Source: Heterocephalus glaber
Taxonomy: Eukaryota > Chordata > Mammalia > Rodentia > Bathyergidae
Length of the DNA stretch: 64,000 nucleotides
Direction: 5' to 3'
Assembly: GCF_000247695.1 (NCBI RefSeq)
Contig: NW_004624804.1
Span: forward strand, 8,546,339-8,610,338
Shown here: positions 54,311 through 64,000 of the stretch, in pieces
Layout: every line of letters starts with the position of its first letter
How positions within the stretch are numbered: the stretch's first letter is position 1
Notes under the pieces: model-generated
Seen by the model: only the letters and a program-made list of their open reading frames with translations
The model's database searches: none
Told to the model about the DNA's origin: nothing
Position numbers and translations under genes: made by a program

Positions 54311-54552
54311 GTGAGGAGAGCAGTGGCCTGGTTTTCCTGGACTGAGGCCTTGGCCAGAGTAGAGAGGGCCATCCTGGGCAAACCAGGGTCTCCAGTCATC
54401 CTAGCTGATAGTAATTACTTAGACTAGTTATATTTGTGGAGTAAATAGGTGGAAAAGAATTTAGCATGCTAACTAGCTGTGAAACCTCTAGAGTTTTATT
54501 CATATGGGCTTTATTCCCCTTTATTTTTGAATCTCACTTCTGCCTATGTAGT

Positions 54553-54905
54553 TTTGAGGCAGGCACAGTGTCACTGAGCTAAATGCCCGGCCCAAGACAA
54601 CGTTTTGATTAATCACTGCTTTCCTCAGGCTGAGGCCTGCCACAGTGGTATGTACCACCACATCTGGCCAATGAAATAGGATATTTTATAAAGAGGAAAA
54701 GTATATTTAACTCATAGTTTTAGAGGCTTGAAGTCCAAACAGTATGGCACAAGTTCTGGCTGCAACACATCATGGTTAGGGCAGGTATTGGAAAAACAAA
54801 ACAAAGATGGGACGAAGTCACTGGGTTCAATTGTGGGGCTCTACTCTAGTAACCTAACCTAACAGCTTCCCCAAAGCCTTACCTCTATACACTATAGTCA
54901 GATTA
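54553..54905. mobile_element. ID and B1 scraps, then an LTR fragment
   Basis: 54553-54594 is a minus-strand ID end. 54618-54670 is a B1 scrap. 54676-54905 resembles the middle of a rodent ERVL-type LTR (atatttaactcatagtttta, then gaggcttgaagtccaaac). Confidence 0.45.
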
Positions 54906-54909
54906 TGTT

Positions 54910-55136
54910 TTCGTTTTTGGTACTGGGGATTGAACTCAGGACCTGATGCTTTCGAGGCAGGCCTTGGCACCACTGAGCTAAATCCCGGCCCTTGTTTTTG
55001 AGAGTGTCTTGCTTATGAAGTTTAGGGTGGCCTTGAACTAACTGTGTAGCCCAGGCTGGTCTCCAACTCTCAGTGATCCTTCTGGCTCAGCCTCCTGAGT
55101 GCTGGGATCACAGGTGTGCACCACCATGCCCAGCCT
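54910..55136 (-). mobile_element. ID and B1 SINEs
   Basis: A minus-strand ID (54910-54992) and a B1 (54993-55136). Confidence 0.8.
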
Positions 55137-55141
55137 CCACC

Positions 55142-55570
55142 TTTTTTTTTTTTTTAAACAGTATTGAAGATCAAAAACAGGGATGTTCTACCATTGTGCT
55201 ACATCCATAGCTGTTTTATTTAATTAATTAATTAATTTATTTATTTGGTACCAGGGATTGAACTTGGGTCCTTGCGCTTGCGAAGCAGGCGGTGGAGCCA
55301 CTGGCTAAATCCCCGGCCCCCAGAGCTGTTTTATTTAATTTAATTTATTTATTCATTTTTTTGGTACCAGGGATTGAACTTGGGACCTCGCACTTTCGAG
55401 CCAGGCGGCGGAGCCACTGATCTGAATCCCAGGCCTAGCTATTTTATTTTATTTTACATTTATTTATTTAAGACCAGGTCTTGCCAAGTTGCTGCTGTGG
55501 GACTCTTAACTTGTGATCCTCCTGCCTCAGTCTTTTTTTTTTTTTTTTCTGCCTCAGTCTTTCTAAATGT
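55142..55570 (-). mobile_element. Dimer SINE hit twice by IDs
   Basis: A minus-strand dimer contains two IDs (55242-55323 and 55362-55435). The target agctgttttatttaatt is seen at 55209, 55324 and, diverged, 55437. Confidence 0.75.
55522..55562. repeat. Poly(T)-only insertion with TSD
   Basis: A bare T run sits between two perfect copies of ctgcctcagtcttt (55522-55535 and 55549-55562) inside the dimer SINE. Confidence 0.7.
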
Positions 55571-55827
55571 GGGTTCACAGGTGTCACTTGCAAACTCACT
55601 TTTTACAGATTTCATTAAATGAGACTGCTGCCTGAGTTCAGGGGAAAAAGCCATATTCAAATCACTGTGAGAGTGTCCAGATCTCTGTTATAACAAATTG
55701 GTGTTGGAACAGATCCTAAAGCATTTGTGAGCCTCGAAGGGGCAGGGAAGAGACTGCTTGCCAACAGTCTTCCTAAAGTTTGTAAATTTGCACTAAGGTA
55801 ACCTGGAGAGAAAAGGTAATAGTAAAG

Positions 55828-56540
55828 GCTATCCACAAATTACCATACAACCCAGCAATCCCTAGATATTTACCCAAGTGAAAACAAAATCCTTATATTT
55901 ACATAAAAACTTGTTCATGGCCAGGCATGGGGGTACACGCCTGTAATCCCAGCATTTGGGAGGCTGAGGCAGGAAGATTGCTGTAAGTTCAAGGCCAGCC
56001 TGAACTACATAGTGAATAAAATAAATATAAATAAAATACTTTAAATACTTTATAAATACTTTATAAATAAAATACTTTAAAAATAAAATACTTTATAAAT
56101 AAAATAAAATCACTCCACGATGGAAGCAACCTAAATGTTTTTCAGCTAATAAGATGATAAATACTATGGTATATCCATACAGTGGAGTACTACTGAGCAC
56201 TAAAAAGGAAAGCTACGGGCACATGGTACAATGTGGGTCAATCTCAAATCATTACAGGGAATGAAGAAGCCAGATCCAAAAGGCTACAAACTGATTCCAT
56301 CTCTGCCAGCCTATAACACACGGATCTACAGGGACAGGAAGTAGGGTGGTGGTTGCCAGCATGGGGGGAGAGGAGCAAAAGGAGAATGGAGGAATCTAGC
56401 AGGTGGTATGGAACTGTTCTGTGTCTTACGGTAGTGGTTAAACTCTGTATTTGTCAAACTCATAGAACATCCATTAGAAGCGAAGAGATGTACTGTGTGG
56501 AAATTGTAGCTCAAGTTTTAAAAAATTATAAATACAATAT
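55828..56540 (+). mobile_element. Old L1M 3' region, interrupted by B1
   Basis: Phrases accatacaacccagcaatcc, ggtatatccatacagtggag, gaagaagccagatccaaaag and agtagggtggtggttgccag match the end of ORF2 and the 3' UTR of old L1M elements. A plus-strand B1 (55919-56025) and an AT-rich run split it. Confidence 0.65.
56026..56110. repeat. AT-rich tandem repeat
   Basis: Imperfect repeats of aaatactttataaat follow the B1 tail. Confidence 0.75.
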
Positions 56541-56544
56541 AGCT

Positions 56545-57440
56545 GCAATTTGCATTCAGTCTACAGAATTACTGTTGGGATATGATGGAATGTTGTGTTT
56601 TCAGTCTTTTCAGCAGGCTGGTGTGCTAGCTTTCCAGTGAAAGGGGAGGAGCAGCATTTCATGGCTGCTCATGAAGAAGGGTGCCAGCTGTTTAATATGA
56701 GAAGGTCATTTTCTCACTCTGGCTGAGGAAGGAGGGTGCTCCTGAAATAGAGCCCAGAAGAAAACATACATTGTAGCAATCTATTATTTTAAAATCGCTT
56801 TGTCACTTGACCTATAATTGCTTAGCCCCACTGTTATCAAGGGATACTGCTGGTATTTATTAGCTGTCCTCTCTTTCCTGGCACAAGAGGAAACTGTTTT
56901 AGACTAGCAACTCATGAATGGCTTAGGAGCCAGGATTCCATCCGACAAGTGCAGGTCCTGGCTCTTTCCTGTACTGGCTGTGTCCTAGGTCAGTCCCTTG
57001 CCCTCCCTGTCTCTAAATGGGAGTGATAAGGATACTTAGTATAGGCTCTTGGGAAGAGTAGATGTCAGGTATTGAGAAGTGCTTGGGAGCTGGTGAGAGC
57101 AACTCAGTCGTGGGCTAGTATTGGTGTTAGCAGAGGACAGAGCAAATTGCCTTTTGTTGCAGCTTTGAGCCACTAGACTGAGTAGGGAGAAGTAGGGGAC
57201 AGGGAGCCTGTGACAGTGATCTTAGCGGTAGCCATGATTCCTTCACTGTCACGTTTCCTTCCTTTGTGATCTCATTTAAATCACTAGGACAAGCAGAGGT
57301 GGGGAAAAGGAGAGTTGGGCTGTCAAACTAGGATACAGATATAATGCCCAGCACATCTACTGCTTCTTGTCGGATCATGGGGTAAACACTAGCAATAGAC
57401 AAATTTTATTTTCCTGACGTAACCATTGAAAATATAAAAT
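56545..57440. other. RTF1 intron sequence with a MIR-like element
   Basis: A MIR-like segment at 56942-57115 has tggctgtgtcctaggtcagt, tgtctctaaatgggagtgat and gaagtgcttgggagctgg. Otherwise nothing was recognised. Confidence 0.5.
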
Positions 57441-57458
57441 GACCGTATAGTTTATTTT

Positions 57459-58133
57459 GTTTGTTTTGGGACATGCTCTCACTGTGTTGTTCAGGCTGGC
57501 CTTGAACTCACGGTGATCTCCTGTTTCTGCCTCCTGAACGCTGGGATTACAGACATGCACCACTGTGTCCAGCCATAGAAACTTACAGTATGTCAGGTTC
57601 TTCAGAACAGCCCACAAACACCAGTTACCAGGAAATATGATACAAGGGATCCTTGGAATATTAGTTATATGTCAGTTAAAGCAGTGAGCAAGTTACTGTT
57701 GTAAGCATGGCTCAGCAGTCCTGAGAGTCAATACTTACATAGTTTAGAGAGTCAGTGACAATTTGGGGGTCACCTCCACTTCAGTTCAGTTTTGTTTTGG
57801 TGGTACCAAGGGTTGAACCCAGGTCTCTGCCACTAAGCTACATCCCCAGCCCTTTTTTATTTTGAGAGAGGCTCCGGTCTCAATGCCCCAGTATCCTGGG
57901 TTATAAGTGTAAGCCACCACAGCCAGATGCAGATGAAAGGGGCAGATTTTTGAAAAAAATCTTTTTCTTTGTAGCAGTACTTGGGATTGAATTGAGAGAG
58001 CATGAGATACACCTCCAGCCCTTTTATTTTTTTAAATTTTGAGACAGGATCTTGCTACATTGCCTGGAGTGGCCTTGAATTTCTAAATGTTTCCCTGAGC
58101 TGGGATAGCAGGCATGAACCACTACGTCGGGCA
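57459..58133 (-). mobile_element. Minus-strand SINE cluster
   Basis: A B1 (57459-57577) and two dimers (57790-57928 and 57972-58133). Confidence 0.7.
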
Positions 58134-58216
58134 CTGAGACACAGCTTTTAGCACCCAGGAATACTGGCATTCAGTCTGTTCATGACAATGTCCTTCAGTT
58201 GAAAGTATAAAGATGC

Positions 58217-58296
58217 AGGTCTGGGGGTTCCAGCACCTGCCTTGCAAGTGCAAGGTCCCAAGTTCAATCCCCAGTACAAAAAAAAAAAAAAGAAAG
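58217..58296 (+). mobile_element. ID SINE lacking box A
   Basis: The element reads gggggttccagcacctgcc, so the tttagctcag part of box A is missing. The 3' half and A tail are normal. Confidence 0.75.
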
Positions 58297-58353
58297 GAAG
58301 AAAAGATGCAGAAAAGATCTAGGGAGGATGGACATTTTATTATTCTCTGTTGA

Positions 58354-59340
<987 letters not shown>

Positions 59341-59360
59341 TTTCAAATTTATTACTTAAT

Positions 59361-60185
59361 TTTATAGTACTAGGAATTGAGCCCAAGGACTCACACATGC
59401 TAGTGATCACTCTATCACTGAGCTACATCCCTTTTTTATTTTGTGGCAGGATTTTGCTAATTTGGCCATGCTGGGCCTCAAATTTATGATCTTTCTGCCT
59501 CAGCCTCCCAAGTAGCTGGGACTGGAGCCATGTGCCACCACTTCTACTTTATAGACTGATTTGATTGATTGATTGATTTTTTTTCTATACTAGGGGATTG
59601 AACCCAAGGCTTCCTGAACAGAGCTATATCCCCATCCCTATTTTGATTTTTTATTTTAAAACTGTCTGACCAAGTCACTAAGTTGATCAGTCTGGGCTCA
59701 AACTTGAAATCCTCCTGGCTTAGACTCCAAGAGTGCTAGGATTGTAGGTACATGCATGTTTTATTTATTTTTAAGGAACTGTAGCACACCCCATACCCCA
59801 CACCCCACACCCCATTTTATTTTTGGTAGTACTGGGGGCTGAACCCTGAGAGCATTGAGCTACATTCCTAGCCCTTTTAATTTTTATTTTTAATTTTCTT
59901 TTTCTTTCTGTCTTTTTTCTTTTTTCTTATTTTTTGTGACTGTGTCTCTTTAGTTACCCTTGGTGGCCTCAAACTTGTGCTTCTCCTGCCTACTTCATAA
60001 CTGGGATTACAGGTGTGTACTATGCCCAGCTTTCTGTTTCTTTTTATTTATGAGACAAGGTCTTACTATGTAGCCCAGGGCGGCCTTGAATTCCTTTTTA
60101 ATCCAGGCTAGCCTTGAACCCACAATTCTGCTGCTTCAGCCTCCAGAGTACTGAGATTATAGGTGTGTTTCACCATGCCCAGCTT
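59361..60185 (-). mobile_element. Minus-strand SINE cluster
   Basis: Dimers at 59361-59542, 59575-59757 and 59822-60031, then a B1 at 60038-60185 running into the gap. A short (CCCCACA)n-like repeat lies at 59786-59815. Confidence 0.65.
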
Positions 60186-60285
60186 NNNNNNNNNNNNNNN
60201 NNNNNNNNNNNNNNNNNNNNNNNNNNNNNNNNNNNNNNNNNNNNNNNNNNNNNNNNNNNNNNNNNNNNNNNNNNNNNNNNNNNNN
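60186..60285. other. Assembly gap (100 N)
   Basis: Exactly 100 N, the usual placeholder for a gap of unknown size, between a B1 and an ID. Confidence 1.
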
Positions 60286-60366
60286 TTTTTTTGGTACCGG
60301 GGATTGAACTCTTGGGACCTTGCACTTGCGAGGCAGGCGCCAGAACCACTGAGCTAAATCCCCAGC
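60286..60366 (-). mobile_element. ID SINE
   Basis: A minus-strand ID beginning at the gap edge with its T run. Confidence 0.85.
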
Positions 60367-60654
60367 TTGTTTTGTTTTTTAAATGCATACATAGTGCAGG
60401 GGAATCTTGAAATCATTTCCGCTCCCACTATTCCTGCAGCTACTTTATTCTTTATATTCAGAAGTCAGCTGCTGAGGTTCCTCCTTCCCCTTCAGTCTTC
60501 TATTAAGTTTGACTTTGCGTTGTCTGGAACACCCTGTATCATGTCTGTGTTTTACAGAGAGCATCTTGGAACTCTCGTTCTCCACGTTCCTATTTTGGGT
60601 AGGAGTTCTAAGTATACATTTACTGTAGGGATTCCCCTCATCTTTTTCTTTTTT

Positions 60655-60752
60655 CTTTCTGAAACAAGATGGTTCCTGGGCTGGTCTCAAATTCATAGGC
60701 TAAGAGATCCTCCTGCCTTGGATTCCTGAGCATCTGGGACTAGTTGCAGGCA
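60655..60752 (-). mobile_element. 7SL-like SINE fragment
   Basis: A diverged minus-strand monomer with tcctgggctggtctcaaatt and gatcctcctgccttgga. Confidence 0.5.
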
Positions 60753-60920
60753 TCTGGGCCTGTCTTTCTCTTCATTGTTTTTAACTGCTTCTGTGAGGAG
60801 GATAGAGTTGTACCAACTCCACCCCATTTGAGGAGCCTAAAACTTGTATTGGAGCAGACCCAGTATCCATAAAAATCTTTTCATTTTAGGGCTCCCAGCG
60901 GAAAAAAAAAAAAGTTACCA

Positions 60921-61008
60921 CCCGGGCTAGGGATTTAGCTCAGTGGTTCCACCGCCTGCCTCACTAGCACGAGGTCCTGAGTTTGATCCCTGGTACCAAA
61001 AAAAAAAA
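60921..61008 (+). mobile_element. ID SINE
   Basis: A complete ID with a 13-A tail. Confidence 0.85.
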
Positions 61009-61313
61009 AATTGGCACCTTAGAGTAGTACCTATCAGTGATGGACAAGAAGCTGCTAGGAAAACTGTACCCTGTATGGCAGGGAATGAGACTGAGTGACT
61101 TCTCCCCTATGGGGTTCTTAGCTCTTGCTGCTGCCTTAGCCCCACAAATTCATTATAGCTCTATTCCGCCCCACACTGGGAATAGCAGCCTCTATGTTGT
61201 GGCCATTCTGAAAGGTAATCTCTGTTGTGCCCAGGCTGCTAGTAGCTTAGCATTTAGAACATTTCAAAATTACAACCAATATTTATTGTTTTGGACAATT
61301 AAGAAAATAACTT

Positions 61314-61629
61314 AAAGAACCAAGATGCATTATGTAAAGGTACAGTTCCCAATGAGAAATGTAATTGTGTTGTATACCTAAAATGTACCAATAAAAGAAT
61401 TTAAAAAAAAAGAAAAGAAAAGAAAAGAACTTGAGCCCAGTGTGGTGGTGCACACCTATAATTAATCCCACTACTCTGAGAGGCTGAAGCAGGAGGATTA
61501 CAAGTTCGAGCCCCCCATCCAGGCAGTTTAGTGACTTAGCAGGATACTATTTCAAAATACAAAAAAATACAAAAAGGACCAAGGATGTAGCTCAGGGTGA
61601 ATGTCTTGGGTTCAGTCCTCAGTGCCAAA
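61314..61629 (+). mobile_element. L1 3' terminus and dimer SINE
   Basis: 61314-61427 is only the last ~85 bases of L1 plus a GAAAA-rich tail. A plus-strand dimer follows (61432-61629). Confidence 0.75.
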
Positions 61630-61669
61630 CATTTTCTATCTAAAAAAGGAAAAAAAAACTTTAAAATTT

Positions 61670-62000
61670 TGGGCCGGGGATTAACTCAGTCGTTCCGGCA
61701 CCTGCCTCACAAGCACAAAGTCCCGAGTTCAATCCCCAGTATCAAAAAAAACCCAGACTTTAAAATTTAAAAAAAAATCTAATTTACCTTCCATTTAGAG
61801 AACTCAGTGATATTCCCAGGAACTCAGGGTTACAGGTTCTGTAGACATTTTAGGTTAGATAGTGTGAGATATCCTCAGGATGTAAAATTTGAGATAGAAG
61901 GGCTGGGGATTTAGCTCAGTGGTTCCACTGCCTGCCTCGCAAGTGCAAGGACCCACGTTCGATCCCCCGTACCAAAAAAAAAGGAAGAAATTTGAGATAG
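61670..62000 (+). mobile_element. Two ID SINEs
   Basis: IDs at 61670-61753 (ctttaaaatttt and ctttaaaattta at the edges) and 61900-61983 (flanked by aaatttgagataga on both sides). Confidence 0.85.
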
Positions 62001-62289
62001 AGGCTCTTTTTCTCTCTCTAATGAATATTCATACATTGTCTGGGAAAAAAGCATATACTGAAATAGTATGCTATGTCTTCCCTTTTCTACATTGGTTTTT
62101 ATATGTTTCTTATTTATAAATCAGCCTTTTAGGAATTTGGTTATTGAAGTGGCCATTTTCAATTAGATGAAGCTTGCTTGTTTCAGAAGCCACTCTAGTG
62201 TTTTCAGAGTTGCTTCTCTTATTGTCTTAGTGAGCCATGAATAGAGATATAAAAGAAATGGTCCCCATGTTTACTTGGACAACATTGGT

Positions 62290-62510
62290 CAGAAACAACT
62301 GAGTTAAAAAGTTGATGAGGGGAGGAAGGGAATGGGAAGGGGATGTAAAAAGAATTAAGATGTGTTCTATACATATATCAACTAATAAAAGTGAAAGCTA
62401 ATTTTCCTTTCTTTTTTTTTGGTACTGGGGATTGAACTTGGGTCCTTGTGCTTGCGAGGTAGGCAGCAGAACCACTGAGCTAAATCCCCAACCCGAAAGT
62501 TAATTTTTAA
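62290..62510. mobile_element. L1 3' end variant and minus-strand ID
   Basis: 62300-62395 is an L1 terminus of the variant seen near 21850 (gatgtgttctatacatatatc). An ID (62412-62494) has gaaagctaatttt and gaaagttaatttt at its edges. Confidence 0.7.
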
Positions 62511-62518
62511 AAAGCTAA

Positions 62519-62708
62519 TGGGCCCGGGGATTTAGCTCAGTGGTTTCACCACCTGCTGCGCAAGCACAAGGACCTGAGTTTGATCCCCAGTACAAAAAAA
62601 AAGATAATGGGGACCCAGGCATGGTGGCACACTCCTGTAATTCAGCCTCTAGGAGACTGAGGCCTGAGGGATGTGAGCGAGCCACTGAGATCCTGTCTGA
62701 AAAAAAAG
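62519..62708 (+). mobile_element. ID and B1 SINEs
   Basis: An ID (62519-62602) and a shortened B1 (62611-62708). Confidence 0.75.
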
Positions 62709-63202
62709 TTAATTTGTAGTTTGTTATAATGAGAAATGCACCGATTTTAGAGCAAGAGAATAGCTAGCTAATTGATGGGGAAGGTGGAAAGGACAGGAGT
62801 TCTGAAAGTTTCCTACCCAGAAGAAAGCTTGTCCACTGTACGTTAAGTGTCAGTCCAATTAGTTACATTGGGTTTTAAAGAACTCTTCTTATAAACCTGT
62901 GGTGAGTACAGAAACCTCTACCAGCTAGGTAACAAGGAAATTTAAATTTTCCTTTGTTACCAGATTTTTTTTAAAAAAGCCTTTTTACAGAAAAAGTTTG
63001 AACAACAAAGTTCAAAATGGAATATAAGTACATTAGAGAAAGTGAAGAAACTGTTGAAGTATGTTCTAGTATCCTCCACCTAAACAGGAATTGCTGTGAT
63101 TTAAAAGCTTCACTTATAGGCTTCTTTTCAACATTTTGGAGAAATCCATTTGGCCTAGCCCTAGTTCAGCACTGTGACACCTGTTTCTTCTTCCCCAGAA
63201 CT

Positions 63203-63433
63203 TTTTTTTTGGACCAGGGATCAAACTTGCGACCTTGCGCTTGTGAGGCAGGCAGCGGAACAACTGAGCTAAATCCACAGTCCCGACTGCTCTTTTTTTT
63301 GTTCTCACCCTGTTTGAAATTTTTCTGCTTTCTTTCTTTTTTTTTGGTACTGGGGATCAAACTCGGGTCCTTGTGCTTGCGCAGCAGGTGGCGAAACCAC
63401 TGAGCTACATCCCCAGCTCTCTGCTTTCTTTCT
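63203..63433 (-). mobile_element. Two minus-strand ID SINEs
   Basis: IDs at 63203-63284 and 63338-63419. The second is flanked by the perfect repeat tctgctttctttct at 63324-63337 and 63420-63433. Confidence 0.85.
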
Positions 63434-63798
63434 GTATGAAGCTTTACCTTACCCCTTTCTCTTATCCCATCTGACCTTGCAGGCTCCCCTACCTTGATCT
63501 AGCACTGCTCTTCACACTGTACGTAACCACCTGCTGGCTCTAATGCATTGATTAATAGACAAAGATTAATAGCACACTCTGAAAACATACAACTCTTACT
63601 TAAAAGTGCGTTTAGAAACAACTTTCCTGGAAGTTGGCCTAGATCCCTAAGAGCATGTTGTTGCTTTACTGCACAGATAGTGTGTAAGTGGCACATACTT
63701 CCCATAGAGACTTTACACCACTGAGCTGGCGTTTCCTGTGTGTACATTGGCTTAGTAAACTTTGCATCACACAGCATAAGAATAAGAATATTCATAAG

Positions 63799-63887
63799 AG
63801 GACCAGGGATTTAGCTCAGTGGTGCGCCTCCTGCCTCATAAGGGCAAGGTCCCGAGTTTGATCCCCAGTATCAAAAAAAAAAAAAAA
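63799..63887 (+). mobile_element. ID SINE
   Basis: An ID with a 16-A tail. ttcataag lies on both sides (63792 and 63890 regions). Confidence 0.85.
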
Positions 63888-64000
63888 ATTTCATAAGAAT
63901 AAGATTCTCCGCATAGTTGAGTTATCCCCATACTGAAACTAAACACTTGAAAGTTTACAATATAGAACTCTTATATTTATTTGAAAAACACTGATAAATG

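Overview
The window is nuclear DNA of a mammal, almost certainly a rodent. About 65 tRNA-Ala-like ID SINEs lie among many B1-type (7SL-derived) SINEs and B1+ID dimers. There are also LINE-1 copies of one rodent-like subfamily, ERVL/ERVK-type LTRs, and older MIR, L2, L1M, Tigger and mariner relics. This SINE mix fits a lineage such as beavers, kangaroo rats, squirrels or dormice; the sequence alone does not settle which.

Two protein-coding genes are present, divergently oriented. NDUFAF1 (complex I assembly factor, CIA30) is on the minus strand. Its exon 3 is at 2287-2472 and exon 2, with the start codon, at 7276-7932; the last exons lie off the left edge. A GC-rich stretch at 13.9-14.5 kb is its probable promoter and untranslated first exon. 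RTF1 (RNA polymerase II elongation factor that works with the PAF1 complex) is on the plus strand. It has a CpG-island promoter, exon 1 at 42428-42625, a 15.8 kb intron and exon 2 at 58387-58497; the rest lies off the right edge. The splice phases of the two visible exon junctions agree exactly. The same order, NDUFAF1 then RTF1, is known from human chromosome 15q.

The space between the promoters (about 14.5-42.2 kb) is dominated by one LINE-1 locus. A perfect 19-bp direct repeat at 17640-17658 and 31496-31514 brackets a plus-strand L1 swollen to nearly 14 kb by nested insertions. Inside it are two copies of the L1 5' UTR, a decayed ORF1 and an ORF2 lacking its reverse-transcriptase core. It also holds a NEK5 retrocopy fused to an L1 3' end, and a 3.27 kb insertion that starts as a ZCRB1 retrocopy and runs on through an ERVK-like solo LTR and an old Tigger relic. 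A 921-base assembly gap and an inverted L1 segment follow.

No new coding system, CRISPR array or operon-like unit was found. The interesting content is a detailed record of retrotransposition: chimeric and read-through retrocopies, tail-less fragments of tRNA-Lys and 5S rRNA with target-site duplications (TSDs), poly(A)-only insertions with duplications, and target sites hit two or three times in succession. Two N gaps (29051-29971 and 60186-60285) limit what can be read.
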